Assembly (NCBI GenBank): GCA_035524595.1
Contig: DATKOP010000004.1
Span: 1-64,000 of the forward strand
Direction: 5' to 3'
Source of the DNA: CAIKZZ01 sp035524595
GTDB lineage: Bacteria; Pseudomonadota; Gammaproteobacteria; Steroidobacterales; Steroidobacteraceae
DNA length: 64,000 nucleotides
In this document: piece by piece, positions 43,324 through 52,124 of the stretch
Layout of the letters: the number at the start of each line of letters is the position of its first letter
Numbering within the stretch: the stretch's first letter is position 1
Notes under the pieces: model-generated
The model's input: only the letters and a program-made list of their open reading frames with translations
Told to the model about the DNA's origin: nothing
Database searches by the model: none
Made by a program: the position numbers and the translations under genes

Positions 43324-44838
43324 ATGATGCGCGAGACGCGGGCGACGAGGCGGGCGCGGCCGGCGAGCCGCGAGGCGGGCGCGACCGACCGCGGTCTGCA
43401 CCTCGGCGCGACGGCGCCGTACGCGCCGCTGGCGGCAGCCGCCGTCGAGCAGCTCGTCGACGGGGCGCTCGAGCTGATGCGCGATTCGGGGGTCGCCTTC
43501 GAGGCGGACTCGGAGGCCGTCGCGCTCTTTCGCGCCGCGGGCTGCGACGTCGCCGGCGATGGCGTCGTGCGCTTCGAGCCCGCGCTGGTGCGCGCGGCGC
43601 TCGACTCGGTGGCCAAGAGCGCGCGGCTCTGGGACCGCGGCGGCGAACACTACATCGAACTCGACTGCCACCACACCTGGTTCATCCCGGGCATGACCTG
43701 CATCAAGATCTACGACCTCGCGACCGGCGAGCCGCGCGCGAGCACGGCCGAGGACCTCGCGACCGTGACGCGCGTCGCCGACGCGCTGCCGAACATCGAT
43801 GCCGTCTGCGTCGCCTGCAAGAACGTCGCGCGCTCGGACATCCACGGCGAGATCGAGGAGTTTGCGATCCTGGCCGCGAACACCACGAAGCCGCTCGAGT
43901 ACCTGTGCGAGCACGCCGCCTCGCTCGCGGTCGTCATCGAGATGGCGGCGGAGCTCCGTGGCGGCCGGCAGCAGCTGTTCGACAAGCCCTATTTCCTGCA
44001 GATCATCACGCCGCTGCCGCTCAACTACCACGCCGCGCACACCGACCAGCTGATCGCCGCCGTGCGCGCGGGCGTGCCGGTCAGCGTCGGCACGCTGCCG
44101 ATCGGCGGCGCGTCGACGCCGATCACGACCGCCGGCTCGATCGTCAACAGCCTGGCCACCGACCTGGGTGCCATGGTGCTCGCGCAGCTGGTGCGACGCG
44201 GCTCGTTCTGCATCGGCAGCTCCGATGTGTGCTTCATGGAGCCGGCGACGGGTGGCATCGGCAACTTCGCGCAGACGTCGCTCGCCGACATGATCATGTG
44301 CCAGGTGCGACGTCACCTCGGGCTGCCGTCGTTCACGGGCGCGGCGGGCTACTCGAACGCGCGCCGCTTCGGCGAGGATGCGGTCGCCGAGCTGACCGCG
44401 AGCCTGATGCAGACCTTCTACAGCCGGCCCGCGACGCTCGATTACCTGGGGTCGCTCGACCAGGGCCTGACCTTCTCGCTGCACGCGCTCCTGCTGTGCG
44501 ACGACCTGGCCGCGCTGCTGCGCACGCTGTGGCAGGGCGTGCGCATCGATGCGGAGATGCTGGCGCTCGGGCTCGCGCGCGAGGTGGGGCCGCGCGGCAA
44601 CTACCTGGCCCAGCGGCACACGGTCGACCACTGCCGCGAGCAGCTCTGGCAGAGCCGCTACTTCGGGGCGAACCTTCCGCTCAGCAGCGACGTCCGCCCG
44701 GACCGGAGCCTCTACCAGCGCATCGATGCCGACCTGCGCGCGATCCTGTCGCGGCACCAGCCGGTTGCGCTCGGCGCGGAGCTCGACGGGCGCCTGCGCG
44801 CGATCCGCGAGCGGTTCGCGGCGGGCGGCGGCGGCTGA
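43324..44838 (+). CDS. MttB-superfamily (trimethylamine methyltransferase-like) protein
   Basis: A 504-residue TIM-barrel methyltransferase of the MttB superfamily. Recognisable parts are VEQLVDGALELMRDSGVAFE, TWFIPGMTCIKIYDLATGEP, PITTAGSIVNSLATDLGAMV and CFMEPATGGIGNFAQTSLAD. There is no in-frame TAG, so it belongs to the non-pyrrolysine branch (as MtgB, which demethylates glycine betaine). Those enzymes hand the methyl group to a corrinoid protein, and none is encoded in this window. The neighbours (TMADH-like enzyme, cupin, GMC oxidoreductase) suggest a methylated-amine or quaternary-amine substrate; that is inference. Confidence 0.83.
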   Translation: MMRETRATRRARPASREAGATDRGLHLGATAPYAPLAAAAVEQLVDGALELMRDSGVAFEADSEAVALFRAAGCDVAGDGVVRFEPALVRAALDSVAKSARLWDRGGEHYIELDCHHTWFIPGMTCIKIYDLATGEPRASTAEDLATVTRVADALPNIDAVCVACKNVARSDIHGEIEEFAILAANTTKPLEYLCEHAASLAVVIEMAAELRGGRQQLFDKPYFLQIITPLPLNYHAAHTDQLIAAVRAGVPVSVGTLPIGGASTPITTAGSIVNSLATDLGAMVLAQLVRRGSFCIGSSDVCFMEPATGGIGNFAQTSLADMIMCQVRRHLGLPSFTGAAGYSNARRFGEDAVAELTASLMQTFYSRPATLDYLGSLDQGLTFSLHALLLCDDLAALLRTLWQGVRIDAEMLALGLAREVGPRGNYLAQRHTVDHCREQLWQSRYFGANLPLSSDVRPDRSLYQRIDADLRAILSRHQPVALGAELDGRLRAIRERFAAGGGG

Positions 44839-44920
44839 CGGGCGTGCGGCGCCTCGCCCGGGCCGGCACGCGGCCGCGGCCGCCGGTCGGCACACCCGCA
44901 TCGAGGTCCAGGAGGGTCCC

Positions 44921-45439
44921 ATGATCGCGAAGCCCACCCGACGCGTCGTCACGGGCCACGACGCCCGCGGCCGCTCGGTCATCCTGTCGGACGGCCCGCC
45001 GCCCCAGCATCACGCGATGCGCGGCCCGTCGGTCGGCGCCGACTTCCACGAGATCTGGGGCGACGCGGAGCCGACGCCCGAGCTGACCTCGGCCGTCGCC
45101 CGGGAACCGAACGAGCGCCCGTTCACGATCATGCCGCCCGCCGGCCACCTGCTGCGCATCCTCGACGTCTATCCGCTGCGGGACGGCGGCCGGCGAACCG
45201 TGATGCACCGGACGCGGACCCTGGACTACGTGGTGGTCATCGAGGGCGAACTCGTGCTGCTCCTCGACGACAGCGAGGTCACGCTGGCGGCGGGAGACGT
45301 GGTCGTGCAGCGGGGCACCGACCACGCCTGGGAGAACCGCTCGGCGGCGATCGCCCGCGCCGCGTTCTTCCACGTCGACGCGCGCTTCAGCGCGGAGCTC
45401 CTGGCCCGCCTGCCGAGCCCGCTCGAGCTGCTGCGCTAG
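44921..45439 (+). CDS. Cupin-domain protein
   Basis: A 172-residue protein with a single cupin barrel at about residues 65-150. The first motif shows as RRTVMHRTRTLDYVVVIEGE and the second as GDVVVQRGTDHAWENRS. ATG 44921 follows an AGGAGGG Shine-Dalgarno, 82 bp after the MttB-like gene, so probably the same operon. It resembles small cupins found in aromatic and ether degradation gene sets; the reaction is unknown. Confidence 0.8.
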   Translation: MIAKPTRRVVTGHDARGRSVILSDGPPPQHHAMRGPSVGADFHEIWGDAEPTPELTSAVAREPNERPFTIMPPAGHLLRILDVYPLRDGGRRTVMHRTRTLDYVVVIEGELVLLLDDSEVTLAAGDVVVQRGTDHAWENRSAAIARAAFFHVDARFSAELLARLPSPLELLR

Positions 45440-45502
45440 CCGCCGCGTCGCGCGCGCGGTTCGCCGCCGGCAACGCGCACCGGGCGCCGCCGCCGGTGCC
45501 GC

Positions 45503-45967
45503 TCAGGCTGGGGCGCCGCCGAAGAACTTCATCTGGATCGAGCCGCGCCGCTCGAGGAACTTCCAGGCGCCGCCCTCGCGCACGAAGCGATCCCTGAACT
45601 CGCCGAAGTAGACCGGCCCCGCGGAGACATACGGCGCGGCGCCGTCGGCGGGCGGCGTCGTCGAAATCATGGTGAGGTAGGAGAGCCCGCGGGCCTCGTC
45701 GCGGCCGACGACGTCGATCATCACGTTGCTCGCGAGGTGCTTCGTCAGCAGCGTCTTCGGCCGCGTCAGGAGCGCAGCCCGGATCGCCTCCCGGCCGTGG
45801 ATCAGCTGCGCGGGCGCCATGGGCCTCGCCAGCGAGCCGTTCTCGGCGAAGAAGTCCGCGGCCGCGCTCAGCTCGCCGAGATCGAGCGCGCGGGCGTAGG
45901 CGTAGACGATGCGCTCGCAGGCGCGCTCGATCTCGAGCGTTTCCGCGGCGTCGGGTGTTGCGTTCAT
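45503..45967 (-). CDS. SnoaL/NTF2-like protein
   Basis: A 154-residue alpha+beta cone-fold protein with the typical start ERACERIVYAYARALDLGEL, then ADFFAENGSL, GREAIRAALL and YFGEFRDRFVREGGAWKFLE. This fold includes hydrolases, isomerases and dehydratases of small cyclic substrates. It converges with the cupin gene and is followed on the same strand by the GMC oxidoreductase. Confidence 0.8.
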   Translation of the reverse strand: MNATPDAAETLEIERACERIVYAYARALDLGELSAAADFFAENGSLARPMAPAQLIHGREAIRAALLTRPKTLLTKHLASNVMIDVVGRDEARGLSYLTMISTTPPADGAAPYVSAGPVYFGEFRDRFVREGGAWKFLERRGSIQMKFFGGAPA

Positions 45968-46050
45968 GGCGGGCTCCCTGCGGCGTGACTGGTGATGCGC
46001 GAACGAAGACGAGCGGCCGTCGCAAGCCGGACGGCGCGCGCTGCGGTCCG

Positions 46051-47697
46051 TTAGCGGCCGGCGCCGGCGCCGGCGGGGGCCGGTGCGGGCGGCGGGCGGC
46101 CGAGCAGCAGGTCAGCGGCCTTCTCGGCGATCATCACGACCGCCGCGTTGGTGTTGCCGCCGATGATCGACGGGAACACCGAGGCGTCCGCGACCCGGAG
46201 CCGCTCGAGGCCGGCGACCCTGAGCTCGGGGTCGACCACGGCCGCGGCGTCGCTGCCCATGCGGCAGGTGCTGACCGGGTGATGCACCGTGTAGGCCTCG
46301 GCGCGGACATAGGCGGCGAGCTGCGCGTCGCTGGCGGCGTCGCTACCCGGCGCGGACTCCGCGGCGCGGTACTTCGCGAAGGCGCCCGAGGCGAAGATGC
46401 GCCGCGCGAGGCGCATGCCGTAGAGGAGCGGTGCCAGGTCCTCGGGCGCGGACAGGAGGTTCGGGTCGATCCGCGGCGCCTCGAAGGGGTCCGGGCTCGC
46501 GAGCGTCACGCGTCCGCGGCTGCGCGGATAGAGTCCGACCGGGCTGATCGCGAAGCCGTGGCCGACCGGAAACGGGAACGACGGGCCCGGGCGCTTGGCC
46601 GGCTGGAACACGAGCTGCACGTCGGGCCGGTCGAGCCCGGGCGTCGACTTCACGAAGGCCGCCGACTCGAACACGTTGTTGGCGAGCGGGCCACGGCGCA
46701 GCAGCAGGTACTCGGCGACGTTCCCGAGGCCGCGCGGCAGCGCACGCAGCGACACGCCGTAGGAGTCCGGATGCCGCGTGCGCATGTGCACCGGGCTCGC
46801 GAGGTGATCGTGCAGGTTGCGGCCGACGCCCGGCAGCGCGTGCCGGACCTCGATGCCGAGGCTCGCCAGGTGCTCGCCGTCGCCGATGCCGGACAGCATC
46901 AGGAGCTGCGGCGACTGGATCGCGCCCGCGCACAGCACGATCTCGCGCCGCGCCCGGATGAGGTGGCTGCCGGCGGGCGAGCGGGCCTCGACCGCGACCG
47001 CGCGCCGGCCCTCGAGCAGGACGCGGGTGGCGTGCATGCCGGTCAGCACGGCGAGGTTCGCCCGCCCGCGCACCGGCCGCAGCATGGCGCTCGCGGTGGT
47101 CTCGCGCGTGCCGCCCCGGATCGAGAGCTGGCGCAGGCCCGCGCCCTCGCTGTCCGCGCCGTTCAGGTCGGCGCGGCGGGGGACCCCGAGGCCCGCGAGC
47201 GCGTCGAGGAAGGCGAAGTTGAGCGGGTTCGGGTGCGTGACGCTGCGCACGTTGAGCGGACCGCCGCCGCCGTGATGCGGGCCCGGGCCGAAGTTCTCGT
47301 TGTGCTCGCTGCGGCAGAAGTACGGCAGCACCTCGCGGTAGCTCCAGCCGGTGGCCCCGGCGGCCGCCCAGGCGTCGTAGTCGCGCGGGTTGCCCCTGAA
47401 GTAGACCATGCCGTTGATGAGCGCCGAGCCGCCGAGGCCCCGCCCGCGCGGCACCGCGATGCGCCGGCCGTTCAGCTGCGGCTGGGGCACCGTCTGGAAG
47501 CGCCAGTTGAGCGCGGCACTGCGCTGCGCCAGCACGATCGCGCCCGGGACGTCGACGGCGACGCCGCGGCCGGAGCCGCCGGCCTCGAGCAGGCAGACGG
47601 TCGCGCGCGGATCCTCCGACAGGCGGGCCGCGAGTGCGCAGCCGGCGGTGCCCGCCCCGACCACCACGAAGTCGAACCCCTGCGCGAGATCGGCCAT
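46051..47697 (-). CDS. GMC oxidoreductase (choline dehydrogenase-like)
   Basis: A 548-residue FAD alcohol oxidoreductase. The Rossmann motif FVVVGAGTAGCALAARLSED is at the N-terminus, GMC signature 1 near residue 80 (PRGRGLGGSALINGMVYFRG), and signature 2 near 250 (GAIQSPQLLMLSGIG). The catalytic His region is YTVHHPVSTCRMG, with the Asn in GGNTNAAVVMIAEKAADLLL. Similar to BetA/AlkJ; substrate unproven. ATG 47697 has GGGGGAG upstream. Confidence 0.9.
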   Translation of the reverse strand: MADLAQGFDFVVVGAGTAGCALAARLSEDPRATVCLLEAGGSGRGVAVDVPGAIVLAQRSAALNWRFQTVPQPQLNGRRIAVPRGRGLGGSALINGMVYFRGNPRDYDAWAAAGATGWSYREVLPYFCRSEHNENFGPGPHHGGGGPLNVRSVTHPNPLNFAFLDALAGLGVPRRADLNGADSEGAGLRQLSIRGGTRETTASAMLRPVRGRANLAVLTGMHATRVLLEGRRAVAVEARSPAGSHLIRARREIVLCAGAIQSPQLLMLSGIGDGEHLASLGIEVRHALPGVGRNLHDHLASPVHMRTRHPDSYGVSLRALPRGLGNVAEYLLLRRGPLANNVFESAAFVKSTPGLDRPDVQLVFQPAKRPGPSFPFPVGHGFAISPVGLYPRSRGRVTLASPDPFEAPRIDPNLLSAPEDLAPLLYGMRLARRIFASGAFAKYRAAESAPGSDAASDAQLAAYVRAEAYTVHHPVSTCRMGSDAAAVVDPELRVAGLERLRVADASVFPSIIGGNTNAAVVMIAEKAADLLLGRPPPAPAPAGAGAGR

Positions 47698-47898
47698 CGC
47701 TCCCCCGGTCCGTCCGCACGCGTCCCGCCGCGGGTCGCGGGCGCGCCCGGTGCCGTGACTCTCCAAGAGACGCGGCGCGGGCCTCGCCCGGCGATGCGCG
47801 CCGCGCGGGCCATGATACGCCGCGAGTCCGTGGCACGAGCGTCCGCGACAGCGCTGCGCTGTGAGAGGATGGCGGCACGCAGGGGCGGGGAGGCGTCG

Positions 47899-48774
47899 AT
47901 GGCCCGGCAGCTGGGCAGGCTCGAGGTCCAGAGCGTTCGCGAAGGCGAGGGCCGGATGCCGATGCAGTTCGCGGTGCCGGGCGTGACCGGCGCGGACCTG
48001 TCGGCGCTCAAGTCCTGGTACTGGAGCGAGGAGCTCTCGCTCGACCCGCAGGCGGCGGTGTTCCGCATCGAGGTCCGCAGCTACCTGCTGCGGGTCGACG
48101 GCCTCAACGTGCTCATCGACACCTGCTGCGGCAACGACAAGGAGCGCAGCGTTCCCTGGGCGCACCGGCTCAGGTCCGAGTGGCTCCAGAACCTCGCGCG
48201 CGCCGGCTGCGAGCCGCAGCAGATCCACCTCGTGCTGTGCACGCACCTGCACGCCGATCACGTCGGCTGGAACACGCGCCTCGAGGACGGGCGCTGGGTG
48301 CCGACGTTCCCGAACGCGCGCTACGTGTTCAGCCGCAAGGACTTCGAGTTCTTCGGCCGGCAGACCCACGAGGCGCACAACCGCGAGGCCTACGCCGACT
48401 CGGTGCTGCCGGTGGTCGCAGCGGGGCTCGCCGACATCGTCGACAGCGACCACTGCGTGCACCGCGAGATCGAGGACGGCATCTGGCTCGAGGACGCCGC
48501 CGGTCACTCGCCGGGCAGCGTCGTCGTCAACGCCCGGCGCGGCGGCGCGCGCGCCGTGTTCCCGGGCGACGTGATGCACCACCCGATCCAGGTGGTGCGG
48601 CCGGACGTGCCGTTCTTTGCCGACCAGGATCCCGCCGCGGCCGCGGCGACCCGGCAGCGGCTGCTCGCCGAGTGCGCGGGCAACGACGCGATACTCTATC
48701 CCGCCCACTTTCCCGACCCGCCGGCCGGCCGCGTGCGCCGTGCCGAGCGGCGTTTCGCGTACGCGTTTCTCTAG
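47899..48774 (+). CDS. MBL-fold metallo-hydrolase (lactonase-like)
   Basis: A 291-residue metallo-beta-lactamase-fold hydrolase. It has the dinuclear zinc motif LCTHLHADHVGWNTR (~residue 115), a second-site His in DAAGHSPGSVVV, an Asp in FPGDVMHHPIQV, and a final His in YPAHFPDP. The arrangement resembles AHL lactonases and related hydrolases. An upstream ATG at 47869 would add ten residues, but GGGGAGG before 47899 is the better site. It is divergent from the GMC gene. Confidence 0.85.
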   Translation: MARQLGRLEVQSVREGEGRMPMQFAVPGVTGADLSALKSWYWSEELSLDPQAAVFRIEVRSYLLRVDGLNVLIDTCCGNDKERSVPWAHRLRSEWLQNLARAGCEPQQIHLVLCTHLHADHVGWNTRLEDGRWVPTFPNARYVFSRKDFEFFGRQTHEAHNREAYADSVLPVVAAGLADIVDSDHCVHREIEDGIWLEDAAGHSPGSVVVNARRGGARAVFPGDVMHHPIQVVRPDVPFFADQDPAAAAATRQRLLAECAGNDAILYPAHFPDPPAGRVRRAERRFAYAFL

Positions 48775-48891
48775 GGCACTGCGCGCCGGCCGCGAAGGGC
48801 GGCGCTCGGCGGCGGCGATCGCCGCCGCAGCCGGCGGCGCCTTGCCGCGCCGCCGCCGGCGCGTGGCCGCGACGGAGCGGAGGGACGGTCA

Positions 48892-49725
48892 ATGCTGCGC
48901 ACCGGTGTCGGACTCGTGCTGACGCTCTGCGGCCTTGCCGCCGTGTTGCTCGCCCTGCTGTACGCCAACCAGCGCAGCCTCATCTACCTTCCGGCGCGGC
49001 TCGATCCGGCGCGGTTCGCGCAGCTGGTGCGCGCAAGCCTCGGCGAGCGCGCGACGATCCTCGCGCCCTTCGACGCGGTCGTCGTCGAGCCGCCGGCGAG
49101 CGTCCCGGCCCGGGCCACCGTGATCCTGTTCCACGGCAACGCCGGCCTCGGCATCGAGCGCAGCTACCTCGTGCCGGTGTGCGCGACCCGGGGGCTGCGC
49201 CTCGTGCTGGCGGAGTACCCCGGCTACGGTGGCCGCGCCGGCGAGCCCAGCGAGCGGGCGCTGGTCGCGGACGGCGAGGCGCTGTACGCCGAGGTGCTGC
49301 GGCGCTACCGCGGCGCGCCGGTGCTGCTCGCCGGCGAGTCGCTCGGCACAGGCGTCGCCGTGCAGGTCGCGACCGGGCGCGAGCCGCCGCCGGCGCGCCT
49401 CGTCCTGCTGACGCCGTTCCTGAGCCTCGCCGAGACCGCCGCGCGCGCCTACCCGTACCTGCCCGCGCGCTACCTCGTCCGCGATCGCTTCGACTCCGCC
49501 GGCCGGCTGCCGCGCTATCGCGGCCCAGTCGCGATCCTGGTCGCGGGCGAAGACGAGGTGGTCGGCGCCGCGCAGGGGCGGGCGCTCGCGGCGCTCGCCC
49601 GTGCACGCGGCGAGACCGCCTACGTGGAACTGCCGGACGGCGGCCACAACGGCTGGACCGCGTTCGCGAGCGATGCGCAGTGGACCGAGCTGCTCGGCGC
49701 GCCGCCGCTCGCCACGGGACGGTAG
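48892..49725 (+). CDS. Alpha/beta hydrolase with N-terminal membrane anchor
   Basis: A 277-residue hydrolase starting with a hydrophobic segment (GVGLVLTLCGLAAVLLALLY) that could be an anchor or uncleaved signal. The fold is clear: VILFHGNAGLGIERSYL (oxyanion region), LLAGESLGTGVAVQVA with nucleophile Ser (~residue 150), an acid in VAGEDEVVG and His in LPDGGHNGWTAF. It is close to the BEM46/YfhR-type family; substrate unknown. Confidence 0.85.
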   Translation: MLRTGVGLVLTLCGLAAVLLALLYANQRSLIYLPARLDPARFAQLVRASLGERATILAPFDAVVVEPPASVPARATVILFHGNAGLGIERSYLVPVCATRGLRLVLAEYPGYGGRAGEPSERALVADGEALYAEVLRRYRGAPVLLAGESLGTGVAVQVATGREPPPARLVLLTPFLSLAETAARAYPYLPARYLVRDRFDSAGRLPRYRGPVAILVAGEDEVVGAAQGRALAALARARGETAYVELPDGGHNGWTAFASDAQWTELLGAPPLATGR

Positions 49726-50019
49726 TCGGCGCACGCCCTGTTGGCGGGGGCGGTGCCCTGCGGGGTGGCCGCGCCGCGCGCGCCGCGGCGTCCGCCGATG
49801 ACTCAATCGCTTCCTCCGCAAGTCCGCCGCCGCCCGGCGCGCCGCGCCGTCGCCTGCGGCCCGGGTGATTTGCTATCGTGGCGCCGATCCTCTTCGCCGC
49901 CGCCGTCAGCGGGGCTGCCCGTTCCGGCGCATCCGCCCGCCCGCGCGCGGGCCGCGCCCTGCGGGACCGGGCCGGGCGGCGGGCACCTTGCAGGCCAGAT
50001 CCCACAGGGAGGACTCACG

Positions 50020-50745
50020 ATGGCGCCATCGCATCCGGTCGTTGCGCATCAGCAGTGGCTGGACGCGCGGCGGGCACTGCTCGCGCGCGAGAAGGAGTTC
50101 ACGCGCCTGCGCGACGAGCTCAGCGCCGCGCGGCGCGAGCTGCCCTGGGAGGCGGTCGCGAAGGAGTACCTGTTCGACGGGCCGGCAGGCCGCGAGTCGT
50201 TGCCTGAGCTGTTCGCGGGCCGCAGCCAGCTCGTCGTCTACCACTTCATGTTCGGGCCCGACTGGAAGGCCGGTTGCCCGCACTGCTCGTTCTGGGCCGA
50301 CAACTTCAACGGCATCGTCGCCCACCTCGAGCAGCGCGACGTGACGCTGGTCGCGGTCTCGCGTGCCCCGTATGCGGCGCTCGCGGCCTACCAGCGGCGA
50401 CTCGGCTGGAGCTTCAGGTGGCTGTCGTCCGGCGCCAGCTCGTTCAACTTCGACTTCCAGGCCGCGTTCACGCCGGAGGAGATGGCGGCGAAGCGCGCCC
50501 TCTACAACTACGTGCTGTGCGATCCGGGGCGTTCCGAGCGCGAGGGCGTCAGCGTCTTCTACCGGGACGAGTCGGGGGCGGTCTTCCACACCTACTCGGC
50601 CTACGCCCGCGGCATCGACATGCTGAACACCGCCTACCACTACCTCGACCTGGTGCCGAAGGGGCGCGACGAGCACGGCCGCGGCCAGTACTGGGTGCGG
50701 CGCCGCGACGAGTACGGCGAGCGGCGCGCGGCGCCCGGCGGCTGA
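50020..50745 (+). CDS. DUF899 thioredoxin-like protein
   Basis: A 241-residue cytosolic protein. The DUF899 signature YHFMFGPDWKAGCPHCSFWA at ~residues 78-97 includes a thioredoxin-like CPHC pair. It continues with VTLVAVSRAPYAALAAYQRR and the C-terminal YLDLVPKGRDE. GGAGGACTC precedes ATG 50020. The exact role is unknown; the fold predicts thiol redox activity. Confidence 0.88.
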   Translation: MAPSHPVVAHQQWLDARRALLAREKEFTRLRDELSAARRELPWEAVAKEYLFDGPAGRESLPELFAGRSQLVVYHFMFGPDWKAGCPHCSFWADNFNGIVAHLEQRDVTLVAVSRAPYAALAAYQRRLGWSFRWLSSGASSFNFDFQAAFTPEEMAAKRALYNYVLCDPGRSEREGVSVFYRDESGAVFHTYSAYARGIDMLNTAYHYLDLVPKGRDEHGRGQYWVRRRDEYGERRAAPGG

Positions 50746-50767
50746 CGCCGGCCGCCCGTGCGGCGGC

Positions 50768-52123
50768 TCAGACGAAGCCGAGCGTCGCCAGGCTGAAGGC
50801 GGCGAGGTTCGGCAGCACGCTCGCGAGTCCCGCGGCGTCGACGCCGAACCAGCTCGCGAGTGTGGCCGCGTACTGGTCGACGGCGATCGTCGGGATCCAG
50901 CGGCCCTCGCTGCCCTCGTCGTCGGGCCCGCCGAGCGCCAGCGTCGGCCAGGTGCCGTAGAACGCGCCGCCCTTGACGGCGCCGCCGGCCACGAAGTGGT
51001 GCGCGCCCCAGGCGTGGTCGGTACCGCCGTTGGTGTTCGGCTTGTAGGTCCGCGAGAAGTCCGACAGCGTGAACGAGGTCACCTGCCGGGCCGCGCCGAT
51101 CCCGGTCATCGCGTCGTGGAACGCCTTGAGCGCCGCGCCGAGCTCGGTGTAGAGCGTGTCGTGCGCATTGAGCTCGTTGGTGTGGGTGTCGAAGGAGCCG
51201 AGCGAGACCAGGAACACCTGGCGCTGCACGCCGAGGCCGGCGCGCGCCTCGATCAGCTTCGCGACCGCGAGCAGCTGCTTGGCGATGCCGGAGCTGAGGC
51301 CGCTGAAGTAGCCGCTGGCCGCGGTGCTCGTGTTCGTCAGGATCGGGTTCAGGATCGCGCTCGCCGAGAGCGCGCCGCTCATGACGTCCTGCGCCGCGTC
51401 CAGCAGCTCCGTGCCGCGGTCGACGCCCAGCAGCGCCTTCAGGGCCGCCAGCCGGGCGATGCCGGCCGCCGAGTTGTCGAAGCCCCTGAGCCCGAACGAG
51501 CCGCTGGTCGGCACGGTGAGCGCCTGGGTCGCGCGGCCGGTCACGAACAGGTTGTTGCCGGCGGTCGAGATCATCGCCGGCACGCTCGCGCCGGCGTTCA
51601 GCCCCGCGAGCTGGTCCGCGAGCCGCCCGCCCCAGCCGGTCGCCGCGGCACCCGCCGACAGCGAGGCCTGCCACTGGTGCTGCTGGTCGATGTGCGAGAA
51701 GAGGCTCTCGGGCTTGCCGCTCGCCGGCGACAGGTACTGCGCCTTGGTCAGCGGCTGCACCAGCGTGCCGACGTTGCGCACGATCGCGAGCTGGCCGGAG
51801 TTCCACAGCGCCTGCAGCCCGGCCGGGCCGCCGAGCGCGGGATGCAGCCCGAAGTTCGCCGCGCCGCCCGCCTCGGCGAGCGGCAGCAGCGTGCCCTGCG
51901 GCAGCGCGAGCGTGCCGCGGACCGCGGCGTAGGCCGCGTAGCCCGTGCTGTCGATCGGCACGACCGTGTTGTTGGCGTCGTTGCCGCCGTACAGGAACAC
52001 GCAGACCAGCGCCTTGTAGTCGCCCGGCAGCGTCTGCGCCCGCGCCGACCAGAGCCCGAGCTGGGCGAGCGCGGCGCCGCCGCCGAGCGCGCCGGCGTGC
52101 CTCAGAAAGTGTCTGCGGTCCAT
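50768..52123 (-). CDS. DUF1501 family Tat-exported protein
   Basis: A 451-residue protein with a twin-arginine signal (MDRRHFLRHAGALGGGAALA). The DUF1501 body includes LVCVFLYGGNDANNTVVPID, YFSGLSSGIAKQL and SDFSRTYKPNTNGGTDHAWG, an alkaline-phosphatase-superfamily-like fold. It starts one base after the stop of the DUF1800 gene; the two families are nearly always encoded together and exported. Confidence 0.9.
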   Translation of the reverse strand: MDRRHFLRHAGALGGGAALAQLGLWSARAQTLPGDYKALVCVFLYGGNDANNTVVPIDSTGYAAYAAVRGTLALPQGTLLPLAEAGGAANFGLHPALGGPAGLQALWNSGQLAIVRNVGTLVQPLTKAQYLSPASGKPESLFSHIDQQHQWQASLSAGAAATGWGGRLADQLAGLNAGASVPAMISTAGNNLFVTGRATQALTVPTSGSFGLRGFDNSAAGIARLAALKALLGVDRGTELLDAAQDVMSGALSASAILNPILTNTSTAASGYFSGLSSGIAKQLLAVAKLIEARAGLGVQRQVFLVSLGSFDTHTNELNAHDTLYTELGAALKAFHDAMTGIGAARQVTSFTLSDFSRTYKPNTNGGTDHAWGAHHFVAGGAVKGGAFYGTWPTLALGGPDDEGSEGRWIPTIAVDQYAATLASWFGVDAAGLASVLPNLAAFSLATLGFV

Positions 52124-52124
52124 G

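Noticed and set aside
43324..44838. Pyrrolysine-containing MttB
   Set aside because: There is no in-frame TAG within the 504 codons, and no pyl genes are seen.
41013..44924. 1303-codon open frame on the plus strand across the TMADH-like and MttB-like genes
   Set aside because: It runs against or out of frame with two clear enzymes and has no recognisable motif.
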